Source: JAMCRM01 sp035561075
GTDB taxonomy: Bacteria; Acidobacteriota; Terriglobia; Bryobacterales; Bryobacteraceae
Direction: 5' to 3'
Assembly (NCBI GenBank): GCA_035561075.1
Contig: DATMYF010000037.1
Coordinates: 21,732 to 85,731, forward strand
DNA: 64,000 bases
The notes beneath the pieces were generated by a model. The model made no database searches, was not told the origin of the DNA, and worked only from the letters and a program-made list of their open reading frames with translations. Shown piece by piece: positions 54,801 to 63,357 of this stretch (positions are counted from its first letter, which is position 1; every line of letters begins with the position of its first letter). The position numbers were made by a program, and so were the translations under genes.

Positions 54801-55184
54801 ATGACGGCCAACGACGTTTCCGGTACCAAGTCGCGTGGCCCGCGGGCCAACCGCTCTGGCAATGGGGAAGGCCCCAAGGGAGTCGGACCGGGCGCGAAAT
54901 GGTTCGACACCTCTGCCTTCTCCCAACCGGCCAGTGGCACGTTGGGCAACTCGGGAGTGGGTGTGGTGGCCGGACCGGGAATGCGGAACTTTTCGCTCTC
55001 CTTGCAGAAGAGTTTCCCGGTTACCGAAAGCCAGCGCTTCGAATTCCGCGGGGAGTGCTACAACCTGACCAACACACCTATCTTCAACTCGCCGACCCGT
55101 GCTGTCACGAGTGCCAATTTTGGCGAGATCCGTGGCTCGCAGGGAGAGCGGAATGTGCAGTTCGGCCTGAAGTTCTACTTCTAA
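51897..55184 (+). CDS. TonB-dependent receptor with carboxypeptidase-regulatory-like N-domain (second copy)
   Basis: A 1095-residue outer-membrane receptor. A signal peptide (SRTIVFALVSCLTAVPLMNPAFG) is followed by a CarboxypepD_reg-like domain (about 28-110, ITGRVTDPSGGAMAGASV), a plug (FLLDGVDNNQVADN) and the barrel, ending in RNVQFGLKFYF. The ATG at 51897 follows GGGAGG; earlier in-frame codons correspond to leader. It is distinct from the receptor at 26953 in sequence, and no GTATAC dyad was seen in front. A strong hairpin follows the stop. Probably takes up an oligosaccharide or peptide. Confidence 0.9.
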   Translation: MSRTIVFALVSCLTAVPLMNPAFGQETSAGITGRVTDPSGGAMAGASVTAKDLQRGTAWPTKTNEDGIYAFPRVPVGTYELRIEAPGFKTFVKSDIQLEINQRARVDAPMEVGAVTESVQVTGEAALLQTETTQVGSVIGSNTITNTPLVSRNFVQLTLLVPGVTTPDPASMLNGTRTSGGGRPYVNGNRKEANNFLLDGVDNNQVADNLTAYQPNIDAIQEFKMITNNASAEFGNFQGGIVNVTIKSGTNDFHGNLFEFFRNDKLNANNWGRNWAGTNRAALRWNIFGGTFGGRIVRDKLFFFMDYQGTRRANPGSPSSISVIPAEFRQGDFSRLLSEKGIQLYNPYAINSDGTRQAFANNQIPKSLMSPVALKLFSSPDLYPLPTGTGLQDNFFNVASSYVNADQGDVKVDYKPTAADFFTVRYSNGRQDQPGTNTFPLLYNSFSTQPFQAAVANWTRTLSPTVVNEARMGVNYIMLHNGGADKGLGAIATTLGIGGVPTGLMAVNFTNGLASSVGNANIGAQTRRADTTYHFADNVTIIRGRHMMKTGGQLLRQHNNSFYAGNNGRTGFISFNGQYTWGPNPSSATSKGSAEADFMLGYPSSLGRGLSTGTWGHRKIIYGVYFQDDWRALDSLTLNLGLRWEYHTPLVEILDRQSNFDAWSGKLLLAGKDGNSRALYQPFKKDFQPRIGFAWTPKFLGGSTVIRGAYTISSFMEGTGTNLRLPLNPPFNTEYEAINTDPKTFGSTLSEGMAALQSADPYKNATIRLWDPFVRPAITQQWNLTIERQLPANNVLSVGYVGQHGTHLVVPMPYFQRQLLPNGTTIPSPYLAGNPLLASISQISGTETNGNQRYDSLQVNLRKRLSAGLEYQVSYTFSKGLSDAIGYYGDGGQSGSQSAYMQYLYNRKGDWGLTYFDVRHNFVTSYVYDLPFGKGKKLGSSWSPVVEQILGNWQLGGILTLHTGFPLTMTANDVSGTKSRGPRANRSGNGEGPKGVGPGAKWFDTSAFSQPASGTLGNSGVGVVAGPGMRNFSLSLQKSFPVTESQRFEFRGECYNLTNTPIFNSPTRAVTSANFGEIRGSQGERNVQFGLKFYF

Positions 55185-55208
55185 CTCAGGCGCAGCGTGA
55201 ACTGAACG

Positions 55209-55243
55209 TAGGGCCGGGGATGCGCAAGGTATCCGCGGCCCTA
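55209..55243 (+). terminator. Terminator of the second TonB receptor
   Basis: TAGGGCCG (55209-55216) pairs with CGGCCCTA (55236-55243), with an inner GGAT/ATCC pair, 24 bases after the stop. TGTGTTTT follows as a T-rich tail. Confidence 0.75.
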
Positions 55244-55451
55244 TGTGTTTTCAGTAGCCGCAGAAAAGCAGGCGCGCCGCGCCCGGTAGCGTCCCATACC
55301 GTCGGAAGTGAGACACTGGACGCGATCCTGGGAGCAATCTCAGTCCTCATGGGCGAATGATCACAGTCGTTTTGACCGCAGAGGAATCTACTGATGTGAG
55401 GGTCGTCCCTCGCCATGTTCGTAAGCTGCTCCGGCAAAGGGAAGGGGCGTT

Positions 55452-56471
55452 ATGCAACTGGGAATGGTTGGTCTGGGGAGAATGGGGTTGAATATGGTAC
55501 GGCGGCTTCTCCGAGGTGGTCGCCAGTGCGTCGTGTTCGATCTGTTGCCGAGTGCGGTGGACGAGTTGGTTAAGGAGGATGCCGTAGGGAGTTCCTCTCT
55601 ACGGGACCTTGCAGCCAAGCTCGCCAAGCCGCGAGCAGTATGGTTGATGGTACCGGCGGCGGTAGTGGACAACACCATCGCAGACCTCTTGCAACATCTC
55701 GAACCCGGAGACATCGTCATCGACGGTGGCAATTCCCACTACGTGGATGACATCCGGCGCTCCAAGGAGCTCGCGGCCTGGCGAATCCACTACGTGGACG
55801 TCGGAACCAGCGGCGGTGTCTGGGGTTTGGAGCGAGGTTACTGCATGATGATCGGGGGCGAGGCGGATGTGGTCACGCACCTCGATCCTATCTTTTCGGT
55901 CCTTGCGCCGGGCCGGGGTACGACGTCCCGTACTCCGGGGCGCGAGCAGCTCGAGGGCACCGCCGAACAGGGCTACCTGCATTGCGGTCCGAGCGGCGCC
56001 GGCCACTTCGTCAAGATGGTCCACAACGGTATTGAGTACGGGCTCATGGCGGCCTACGCGGAAGGGCTCAGCATCTTACGCGATGCCAACGTAGGAAGGC
56101 AGGATCGCGCCATCGACGCGGAAACCACACCTTTACGCAACCGCGAGCACTACCAGTACGATCTTAATTTGCGCGATATCGCCGAGGTGTGGCGCCGCGG
56201 CAGTGTGGTTGCTTCGTGGCTGCTGGACATCACGGCAGCCTGCCTCGTGAAGGATCCAGATCTTTCCGGATTCGCCGGACGGGTCTCGGATTCAGGCGAA
56301 GGCCGGTGGACGATCAAAGCCGCCATCGACGAATCCGTCCCCGCCCCCGTTCTCTCCGCCGCGCTGTATCAGCGCTTTGCCTCGCGCGGAGAGGCGGACT
56401 ATCAGGCCAGACTGTTGTCCGCCATGCGCTATGGCTTCGGCGGCCACATAGAGCAGCCGGCCGGCAAGTAA
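55452..56471 (+). CDS. gnd: 6-phosphogluconate dehydrogenase, decarboxylating (short form)
   Basis: A 339-residue oxidoreductase that converts 6-phosphogluconate to ribulose 5-phosphate with NAD(P)+. MQLGMVGLGRMGLNMVRRLL is the Rossmann start, IVIDGGNSHYVDD and GPSGAGHFVKMVHNGIEYG carry the catalytic Lys and Asn region. The length matches the short (about 300-340 residue) YqeC-like form. RBS AAGGGAAGGGG. It is followed at 40 bases by rpiB, so the two form a small oxidative pentose-phosphate unit. Confidence 0.9.
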   Translation: MQLGMVGLGRMGLNMVRRLLRGGRQCVVFDLLPSAVDELVKEDAVGSSSLRDLAAKLAKPRAVWLMVPAAVVDNTIADLLQHLEPGDIVIDGGNSHYVDDIRRSKELAAWRIHYVDVGTSGGVWGLERGYCMMIGGEADVVTHLDPIFSVLAPGRGTTSRTPGREQLEGTAEQGYLHCGPSGAGHFVKMVHNGIEYGLMAAYAEGLSILRDANVGRQDRAIDAETTPLRNREHYQYDLNLRDIAEVWRRGSVVASWLLDITAACLVKDPDLSGFAGRVSDSGEGRWTIKAAIDESVPAPVLSAALYQRFASRGEADYQARLLSAMRYGFGGHIEQPAGK

Positions 56472-56511
56472 CCGCCTACGTTGAGCGCTGAACACGAAAG
56501 GGGGCCGATAG

Positions 56512-57054
56512 ATGCGCGTGGGAATTGCTGCCGATCATGGCGGCTTCAACTTAAAAGAGGATTTGGCTGCCCGTCTCCGTGCGGCGGGACACGAGGCAAT
56601 CGACTTCGGAGCGCACAGCCTGAACCCGGGCGACGATTATCCCGACTTCGTCATCCCTCTTGCTCGGGCTGTGGCAGCGGGTACGGCTGAGCGCGGGGTA
56701 GCGGTCTGCGGGAGCGGCGTCGGCGCGTCCGTGTGCGCAAACAAGATACCGGGAATCCGTGCCGGTTTGGTGAGCGATCACTTCTCCGCACGCCAGGGTG
56801 TCGAGGACGACCATATGAACATCATCTGTTTGGGCGGCCGGACCGTCGGGCCGTTCCTGGCATGGGACCTGGTCGAAGCGTTCTTAGCGGCTGAGTTCGG
56901 TCAGGCCGAACGTTACCTGCGCCGCCTCGAGAAGGTGGCTTCTCTGGAGTCGGACACTCCGTCAGAAGCCGGTCACATCCGAGAAAGCGGGCGGATTTCA
57001 GCCGACCAAGCTTCAGCTTCGAGGAAGCTGCGCAGGTCTCGTTCGTCGATCTGA
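56512..57054 (+). CDS. rpiB: Ribose-5-phosphate isomerase B (RpiB/LacA family) with a long tail
   Basis: A 180-residue isomerase interconverting ribulose and ribose 5-phosphate. D8-H9 in IAADHGGFNLK and the C66 loop CGSGVGASVCANK form the active site, with H101 in DDHMNIICLGGR. Normal family members end near residue 150. The last ~27 residues here (ASASRKLRRSRSSI) lie over the 3' end of the convergent phhA on the other strand, 82 bases overlapping, so the tail may be non-functional read-through. It follows gnd in one unit. Confidence 0.9.
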   Translation: MRVGIAADHGGFNLKEDLAARLRAAGHEAIDFGAHSLNPGDDYPDFVIPLARAVAAGTAERGVAVCGSGVGASVCANKIPGIRAGLVSDHFSARQGVEDDHMNIICLGGRTVGPFLAWDLVEAFLAAEFGQAERYLRRLEKVASLESDTPSEAGHIRESGRISADQASASRKLRRSRSSI

Positions 57055-57932
57055 GGAAGACCGGGCGCGACGTTGTTCAGTTTTCCCTTCCTCATCCAAC
57101 GCTCCAGTTGGTCGACCAGATCGAAAAGGTGATCGAAGGATTCGACAATGAACAGCAGCGGCTGATAATGGTCGATTTCGGCAACCTGGTTGATGACCCA
57201 TTCGATCTGAATCGGATAGCGGCCCACATCCTCCGATTCGATGGCGTGCTGCAATTCGCCGTAGGAACTGAGGAGTCCGCTGCCGTAGGCACAGATCCCG
57301 TGCGGGCCGCGCATGAGACCGAACTCGACGGTGAACCAGAAGAATCGTGACATGGCACGCACGATGCTTGTGAGCCGCCGCGCCCGCTCCTTCTCATCGC
57401 GGATATCCGCGGTTATTTCGACCGCCGAATACGCGCAATCTCCGAAGCGCACCAGGGTATCGGCAAATGCCTTCTCCGTGTGCATGGGTACGTGGCCGGC
57501 GACGTCGTGGAAGATATCGGGCTCCGGGAGATAGTCCATCTGGCGGGCGGAGCGGATCGTGATGGTTGTGGGAAACTCGCGGCGGCGGAGGCAGTCGAAG
57601 AAGAGAAATGCCGGAACGTAGCCGCTGACGGCCCTGGCCTGGAAACCCGTCATAGGCTGGAGGATACGATTGATGTCGGCAAGGCGCGGAACGCGGTCCG
57701 GAGGCAGTCGAAGAGCCTCGACGCCTTGCAGGAAGTGTGGGTTGGCGTAGCGTTCCCAGCGCGGGCGAATGCGTTCGCAAAGCCGGCGCCAGGATTCGTG
57801 GTTGGCCTCGGAGTACAGCTCGTAAGCCTGTTCGATGTACAGATCGCCGCGCGAGCGGGCGTTTTCCACAAACGGGGCGTTGCCGGTGGTCAGCCCCTTC
57901 AAACTCTCGCTGTCGAAAGCTATCTCGGGCAT
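56973..57932 (-). CDS. phhA: Phenylalanine 4-monooxygenase (aromatic amino acid hydroxylase)
   Basis: A 319-residue iron- and pterin-dependent enzyme hydroxylating phenylalanine to tyrosine. The iron ligands H142 and H147 (FHDVAGHVPM) and E203 (FTVEFGLMRG) are visible, and the fold fits the bacterial single-domain form, with some extra N-terminal residues. GGACCATGC-type context precedes the ATG at 57932; longer in-frame codons are not conserved. The pterin recycling enzyme (PhhB) is not in the window. Its 3' end is overlapped by rpiB. Confidence 0.93.
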   Translation of the reverse strand: MPEIAFDSESLKGLTTGNAPFVENARSRGDLYIEQAYELYSEANHESWRRLCERIRPRWERYANPHFLQGVEALRLPPDRVPRLADINRILQPMTGFQARAVSGYVPAFLFFDCLRRREFPTTITIRSARQMDYLPEPDIFHDVAGHVPMHTEKAFADTLVRFGDCAYSAVEITADIRDEKERARRLTSIVRAMSRFFWFTVEFGLMRGPHGICAYGSGLLSSYGELQHAIESEDVGRYPIQIEWVINQVAEIDHYQPLLFIVESFDHLFDLVDQLERWMRKGKLNNVAPGLPQIDERDLRSFLEAEAWSAEIRPLSRM

Positions 57933-58052
57933 GGTCCCCTCTGAGCTATCGCCATTGTCCCCAGAAACCTTCTCTGCATACAACCACCCCGAAGGGGGTG
58001 CTGTGGTAAAACCAGCACAGCGAGGGGAACCAGTGTACGCCTCATCCCGCTC

Positions 58053-58919
58053 TCATGACCGGGCCTTGTCAGTGGCCGCTCCTCGCTCAATTGGCGCGCC
58101 GACCAGATTGCCCCACTCCGTCCACGAGCCGTCGTAGTTGGTTACATTGTCGTACCCGAGGAGGTACTTCAAAACGAACCAGGTGTGACTCGAACGTTCG
58201 CCGATGCGGCAGTAGGCGATCACGGGTTTTGAACCTTCGATCCCCTCAGCGGCATAGATTTGCCTCAGGTCGTCGAAAGAGTGGAACGTTCCGTCTTCGC
58301 GGCATGCCTTCGACCAGGGCACATTTCGCGCGTTCGGGATGTGGCCTCCGCGCTGGCAGGTTTCGGGCAGTCCGGGCGGAGCCAAAATCTCACCGGTGAA
58401 CTCCTGCGGGCCGCGTACGTCCACCAGTGCCGCCGAGCGGTCTCTCTGGGCCATTTGAACCTGGGGCAGAAAGGCCCGGATCGAATTGTCCGGCTCGGAA
58501 GCCCTGTACTGTGTCGCACGTAGTGCCGGAATCTCTCTCGTGAGTTCCCTGCCTTCCGCCAGCCACTTCTTTCTGCCGCCGTCCATGATGCGGACATCCC
58601 TGTGGCCATAGATTTTCATCTGCCAGAACGCCCACGCGGCGAACCAGTTATTGTTGTCTCCGTAAAGGACCACTGTGGTACCGTTGCCGATTCCCGATTG
58701 CGACATCAATTGTTCGAATGCAGACTTCGACAGAATGTCGCGGCGGACGGTATCGCAGAGCTGCTTGTTCCACGCCCAGCCGATCGCGCCGGGTGCGTGT
58801 CCGTCGTCATACGCGGATGTGTCTACATCGACCTCGACGAGACGGACGTTGGAGTCCTGCGCGTGATTCGCAGCCCATTCCGTGCTGACCAATGTTTCAG
58901 GATGTGCGTAGTTTCCCAT
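58053..58919 (-). CDS. Two-domain rhodanese (thiosulfate/3-mercaptopyruvate sulfurtransferase)
   Basis: A 288-residue sulfurtransferase with a non-catalytic N-terminal rhodanese domain (about 1-135) and a catalytic C-terminal one. The active-site loop is CRIGERS with C237 in AYCRIGERSSHTW. The loop sequence, rather than CG(S/T)GVTA, points to the thiosulfate type. It transfers sulfur to cyanide or thiols. No signal peptide. It is upstream of phhA on the same strand but separated by 120 bases. Confidence 0.88.
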   Translation of the reverse strand: MGNYAHPETLVSTEWAANHAQDSNVRLVEVDVDTSAYDDGHAPGAIGWAWNKQLCDTVRRDILSKSAFEQLMSQSGIGNGTTVVLYGDNNNWFAAWAFWQMKIYGHRDVRIMDGGRKKWLAEGRELTREIPALRATQYRASEPDNSIRAFLPQVQMAQRDRSAALVDVRGPQEFTGEILAPPGLPETCQRGGHIPNARNVPWSKACREDGTFHSFDDLRQIYAAEGIEGSKPVIAYCRIGERSSHTWFVLKYLLGYDNVTNYDGSWTEWGNLVGAPIERGAATDKARS

Positions 58920-59206
58920 TTCGATCGTCTCCCGAATTGCTTACGCGCCGGCCCAGGATGACAGATCAAGGCCGGCCCGAAGTGTCAACTCCGCCAGCAA
59001 CGTTCATCGATTGTGATGCCCGTTAGTTCAGTGAGTTCGCGGTGACCGGAGGAAGAGTCGGCGTGGAGGTGGGTTCCGATAACGTACCGGCGATGAATAT
59101 TATAGGGCAAGTGACACTCGTCATCAATGCCCCAGAGGTTGCCAGCGAGGCGGCCGAGGAGTTCGCCTGCGCGGCACGTTAGTGGGTCTCGACCGGGCGC
59201 AGTCCG

Positions 59207-61255
59207 TTACAGGAGCTTGCGGCTGAGAGCCTGGATCCTCTTGTCCAGATTGGTGATGTGCAGTTCCCAGATATACGGCGATGGCGTGACCCAGCCGCGC
59301 GGCGAGTGATCGCCAAGATATGCGAGCGCCTGGCGCTGCAACTCGACTGATTGTTTGTAGAAAGAGATCGCCGACGCCAGGTTGCCGTCCTTCTCAGCCT
59401 GCAACCCGCGCATCTCGGGCAAGAAGGCATCGGCCGCCTTGCGCCAGTATCCGGCCATTGTCGTGAGCGTTTCGACTTGCCGGCGCTCGCGATCATTCAC
59501 GGCCTTGGCCCTCGCCCCTGCCAGCGCTTTTTCCAGCACTCCGGGTCCGAGGTACTCGAGAAGGTAACCCACGTTGTGTCCGTCCGGAAGGAAGCTTCCG
59601 CGGGTCGTCTTCGCTGGATCGTAACCGGACAGGAAAATTGAGCCCGTGGGCCCCTCCTCTTCCACCCGCTTCAAAGCGCGGCCAAACCCGGCAAAGACCG
59701 GCTTCACCTCGGGTGCAGCCGCTCCGAACATCCCCAGCAGATAATCGTTCAGGAGCGATTCGTAATCCACCTGGTCCTGCCAACCGGAACGTGCAAACGC
59801 GAGATTACTCAGGCCGTAGGAATTGTGGATGGAGGGCCCACACTGAATCGTCGCCCCTTCAATACCTAGCTTCTTCAGGTTCGGCCATTCACGGCAGACC
59901 ACCTCGGCCATCGGATAAGGCAGAGTCCGTTGCGAACTCATTCCAACGTAGTACTCGTAAACGATGATGCGCCCCGGGTGAACGGCCTTCCACTGCTCGA
60001 GAATGTCAAAGAAAAACCGGTTCACCGCCGACCGGCTGTCGTGCGCCATCGGGTGAGCCGCATCGCGCCAGTACAAGGCAACCCAGGTCACGATGTTCGG
60101 CTCCAGGGTTACACCGCGAGGGGGCCATTGCAGATCTACGTAGGCAGCGTGTCCGACCCGTACATCGGGAAACTCGCCTCGGATCTCTCGTGCTACCCGA
60201 TTTACCAGCCGGGCGTACCGCACGGCCTTGCTCTTGTTCTCCCCCTCGGGCGACTTGTAGCCACCGGCGGCGCGAAACGCATCCTCCCGGTTCGGATCGC
60301 TCTTCAGGCATGCATCGCACTGGCACATGCCATATCCGTCTTCCGGAACTACACCCACGATCTTTACGCGCGGATTGCCACGTAGATAGGTCTTGACGTT
60401 TTCCACGAGTGTGGCAACAGCCTCTTCGTTTGTGGTGCAAATCGCAAGCTGCTTGGACTGCACCACCCGCTTGCCGTCCACCAGGGCGTACCAATCGGGG
60501 TGCTGGTCGAAGTAGCGCTCCGGAGGCAGCCAGTAGAACAGGTTGTGGTGGTTGCAGTCGAGCTTGAGACCGCGCTGCAAGACCTGCGGCTGGATGTGGC
60601 GCCGGAACGTCAGCTCATCGATCCGTTCGCCGTGGTCGTTCGAGCGCTGCGCGGTGCTCCACCGCGGCATGAACATTACGTAGTTCAGGCCGTTCTTGAC
60701 CATCCAATCCAGGTGCTGCATGGTCAAGTCCGTCGGGGCGGGACCGGTATATTGAAAACCGCGGTACCAGAGTTGCGGTTTCATGCGCAGCGGCATGCCA
60801 GGGAAATCGATACGCGCACGGCTGGGCACGTACTCGCAATCGGGTCCGGGACCGCTGAACTGGCATCCGGCGTATCGCCGAAGGAACTCGAAAACACCAT
60901 AAGCGACACCGGCGGCGCCTCCTGCGATTCTGAGCCTATCGTCGTGGGAGGAGATCTCGAAGCTTTCGTCCCCGAGGTCATTATCTCCGCCCAGTTCGAG
61001 CAAGATGCGGCGGGAACGCGGGCGCTGTGGGCCGGGGTTCGCCGGACCGAGAATCATGCTCAAGTACTTTTCGAGTTCGGCCGCGGCGAAGCGCAAAGGC
61101 TCCGGCGCGTCCGCGGCGCAGAGGATCTCACGCCTATCCGTTCGAGCGAGCGACCAGCGACTCTCCGCGGATTGAACCGGCAGTGCCGACCCGATACACC
61201 AGCCCGCGCCCGCCAAACCCACGTCCTTCAGGAACCACCGTCTTTCGGGCTTCAT
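59207..61255 (-). CDS. DUF4838 protein, Tat-exported glycosidase-like
   Basis: A 682-residue exported protein. ERRWFLKDVGLAGAGWCIGS is a Tat-type signal. Residues about 40-150 form a GH20b-like beta domain (LRFAAAELEKYLSMILG, GGAAGVAYGVFEFLRRYAGCQF). The DUF4838 TIM barrel (about 165-520) includes VEDGYGMCQCDACL-type sequence, and a helical C-terminus follows. The family is thought to hydrolyse glycans, but no substrate is known. The ATG follows GGAG. Confidence 0.8.
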   Translation of the reverse strand: MKPERRWFLKDVGLAGAGWCIGSALPVQSAESRWSLARTDRREILCAADAPEPLRFAAAELEKYLSMILGPANPGPQRPRSRRILLELGGDNDLGDESFEISSHDDRLRIAGGAAGVAYGVFEFLRRYAGCQFSGPGPDCEYVPSRARIDFPGMPLRMKPQLWYRGFQYTGPAPTDLTMQHLDWMVKNGLNYVMFMPRWSTAQRSNDHGERIDELTFRRHIQPQVLQRGLKLDCNHHNLFYWLPPERYFDQHPDWYALVDGKRVVQSKQLAICTTNEEAVATLVENVKTYLRGNPRVKIVGVVPEDGYGMCQCDACLKSDPNREDAFRAAGGYKSPEGENKSKAVRYARLVNRVAREIRGEFPDVRVGHAAYVDLQWPPRGVTLEPNIVTWVALYWRDAAHPMAHDSRSAVNRFFFDILEQWKAVHPGRIIVYEYYVGMSSQRTLPYPMAEVVCREWPNLKKLGIEGATIQCGPSIHNSYGLSNLAFARSGWQDQVDYESLLNDYLLGMFGAAAPEVKPVFAGFGRALKRVEEEGPTGSIFLSGYDPAKTTRGSFLPDGHNVGYLLEYLGPGVLEKALAGARAKAVNDRERRQVETLTTMAGYWRKAADAFLPEMRGLQAEKDGNLASAISFYKQSVELQRQALAYLGDHSPRGWVTPSPYIWELHITNLDKRIQALSRKLL

Positions 61256-61686
61256 TGGAGTCTCCTGGTTGTTTTGTTCAGACTTACATCCAGAACCGCT
61301 TAGCGATTCTACCCCAAAACACAGCTGCGATTGCGAGGATTCGTCGTCCAAGGCCCAATTCACGAGCGTCCCACATACTCTAGAGACCCAATCAACAGTT
61401 TCTGGTTTTCCGGGCGATTCGAAAGAGCGCTTCGCACTCTTGTCTGTTCAGTTAAAAGCGACCGGCGGGCCGTGTAAAGGGCGGCGTCAGGCGGCGAAGC
61501 GCACCCTTGACACGGGCTGCCGGTCGCCTTACCCACTATGGAGAGGGCGAAGCGCACTCCGCCGGGCCGACGGTGCAATGCAGGCATCACCGAAGGTTTC
61601 CACAACAAAATGGAAACCATCAGCCGGCAGGTGTACGGCTTCCGCAACTTTGAAAATTATCGGCAGCTAGTGCAGGTGCTGTGTGC
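61256..61686. other. Intergenic stretch with hairpin and transposase remnant
   Basis: About 430 bases with no complete gene. It contains a long imperfect hairpin (61458-61527) and, at its right end, the last 39 codons of a transposase. The start of the DUF4838 gene lies on its left side and should have its promoter in 61256-61400. Confidence 0.6.
61458..61527. repeat. Long imperfect inverted repeat (24-base arms)
   Basis: The arms 61458-61481 and 61504-61527 match each other in 21 of 24 positions when one is reversed and complemented (GCGACCGGC and CCGTGT blocks are shared), around a 22-base loop. The hairpin is far larger than the terminators elsewhere in the window. It may be a REP-like element or the end of a decayed insertion sequence beside the transposase remnant. 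Confidence 0.6.
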
Positions 61687-61690
61687 TTAA
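61571..61690 (+). pseudogene. C-terminal remnant of an ISL3-type transposase
   Basis: Forty codons read AGITEGFHNKMETISRQ and then VYGFRNFENYRQL to a TAA. This is the conserved C-terminal part of the DDE transposases of the ISL3 (IS204/IS1001/IS1165) family. The rest of the gene, the DDE residues and the IS ends are missing or too degraded to see. It ends over the stop codon of the phage-tail-like gene on the other strand. Confidence 0.75.
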
Positions 61691-63357
61691 AGGCACGCGC
61701 CCCACAGCAGGATGTTGCCGGTCGTCCAATCGTCGCCGTTGCCCGCGAACTGGCGCACGACGATCCAGATGCCGGTCTGGCCGCCCGCCAGCGTCCCTGT
61801 GATCTTGAATCGCTGCCACGTAGCCGTGAGCGTTATCTGCGTCGGACCCGCAAGGCATGCGCCGTAAGCGTTGTTGACGATGGCGATCGAGACGTTCTTG
61901 GTGCCGGAGGCGACGCGCGCCCAGACATAGAACGTGTACGTTCCGCCGTCCACCAGGCCAGCCACGTTCTGCTGGAGGACCGGCGTGGCGGTACTGGCGG
62001 CGATCTGGTCGGCGGCCGTGTTGCCATCCGGCGCGGCGGCGGCGTTCGCGCTCACGGAGCACGACCCGCCGTTCTTGTCCCACGTGCCCACGCTGAAGTC
62101 TTCGGAGTACTTCGCCATGTTCTCGTAGGGCCCGCCGACCGTCCCGTACGGCCCGCACTCGACGGACTGGAGATGCGAGTCCTGGAACGCCCACAGGTTG
62201 TTGGCGGCGGCGTAGGCGAAGTTCGCGCCGCCGTCGCCGTCGCGCAGGACCAGCGTGGCAGGCGTTGCGGCGGCGGTCGCATCGCTGATCTGCGAGGAAG
62301 CGTGCGTGTGGGAGAGCGCCGCCTTGCCCGCGAGATTGGTAACGAGGCTGGTCACGTCGGCCTGCGCGTGGGTGTGCGCGCCGAGCGCGACGGTGACGTT
62401 CACGCGGTCGCTGGCGGGCGCGTCCAGGAACGTAAGGCCGATGTTGGTGCCCTGGATCAAGTTCAACGCGCGCCGGGTGCCGACCGCCGCGCCGTTGTTC
62501 TGGATGGTGAACGGGAGCGCGCCGGAGACGATATCGGAGGCTACGTGCGTGTGGGCGGGCAGGTCGCCGGCCACGAGCGTCGTACCAGCCGTGGCGCGAC
62601 CCCATGCGTCCACGGTGAGCTTCGTGAAGGTGCCAGGCGTGAGGCCAGATGCCGCGAGAGAAATCACGCCGCCCGCGACCGCGATGCCGCCCACCGGATC
62701 GTTCTGTACGACGCCCTTGGCGAGCGTCGTCGCGTCCGGAACCGTGTTCGCGCCGAACGTCTGGCCCGCCGCAAAGTCGATAATGGCGTCCATCGCCAGA
62801 TGGTTGCTCGCGTTCAACGCGATGCCGAGGTCGCCGGAGTTGTCCTGCTTCCTCCACTTGACCGCGCCAGCGTTGGGCAGGCGCACCAGGCCGGTGCCCG
62901 CCTTGGCACCCGCGCCGAACTCCGCGCCATCCTGGAACGTCTTGAGGCCCGTGACAGTGACCGCGCCATCCTTCCGGATGTAGTTGCGCGCGGCGGCGGT
63001 GCCCAACTCCGTCTCGGTGGCCACGACCGCCGACTGGAGCGCGGTAATGAAGCCCGCGACCATGTTCGCCTTCACCGCAACGCCGTTGCCGTGGCCTGCG
63101 GCGGCGGTGCCGAATGCTCCACGCTGGCACCCGGTGAACTGCGTTTCGGTCTTGCCGGTGTACACGATCAGTTCGTCGTCAATTGAGAGGATGCCGTACG
63201 TGCCGGCGAAGCCTCCGGTGGTGGACGCCACGTTGATAGTCGAGTCGCCATCCAGCACCGCGCCCGTGGTCGTCGTCTCCAGGGGCTTCGCGGAGAACGC
63301 ATCCACTGGCGAGTACATGCTGGCGGCGCTGTCGATTGCTCCAGGATAGTTAGCCAT
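61687..63357 (-). CDS. Phage tail-fibre-like structural protein
   Basis: A 556-residue, low-complexity protein rich in Ala, Gly, Thr and Val without a signal peptide. HxH motifs occur three times (AHTHVAS, AHTHAQA, SHTHASS), typical of metal-binding phage fibre shafts. The C-terminal 140 residues look like a beta-sandwich carbohydrate-binding module (ENMAKYSEDFSVGTWDKNG, then TYTFYVWARVASGTKNVSIA). Probably a tail-fibre or spike receptor-binding protein. Its ATG overlaps the preceding gene's stop by eight bases. Confidence 0.76.
   Translation of the reverse strand: MANYPGAIDSAASMYSPVDAFSAKPLETTTTGAVLDGDSTINVASTTGGFAGTYGILSIDDELIVYTGKTETQFTGCQRGAFGTAAAGHGNGVAVKANMVAGFITALQSAVVATETELGTAAARNYIRKDGAVTVTGLKTFQDGAEFGAGAKAGTGLVRLPNAGAVKWRKQDNSGDLGIALNASNHLAMDAIIDFAAGQTFGANTVPDATTLAKGVVQNDPVGGIAVAGGVISLAASGLTPGTFTKLTVDAWGRATAGTTLVAGDLPAHTHVASDIVSGALPFTIQNNGAAVGTRRALNLIQGTNIGLTFLDAPASDRVNVTVALGAHTHAQADVTSLVTNLAGKAALSHTHASSQISDATAAATPATLVLRDGDGGANFAYAAANNLWAFQDSHLQSVECGPYGTVGGPYENMAKYSEDFSVGTWDKNGGSCSVSANAAAAPDGNTAADQIAASTATPVLQQNVAGLVDGGTYTFYVWARVASGTKNVSIAIVNNAYGACLAGPTQITLTATWQRFKITGTLAGGQTGIWIVVRQFAGNGDDWTTGNILLWGACL

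Noticed and set aside
61681..63186. A 501-codon plus-strand frame opposite the fibre-like gene
   Set aside because: The minus-strand gene shows fibre-type repeats and a carbohydrate-binding-like end, and its start overlaps the previous gene. The plus-strand frame is Arg-rich with no family signs.
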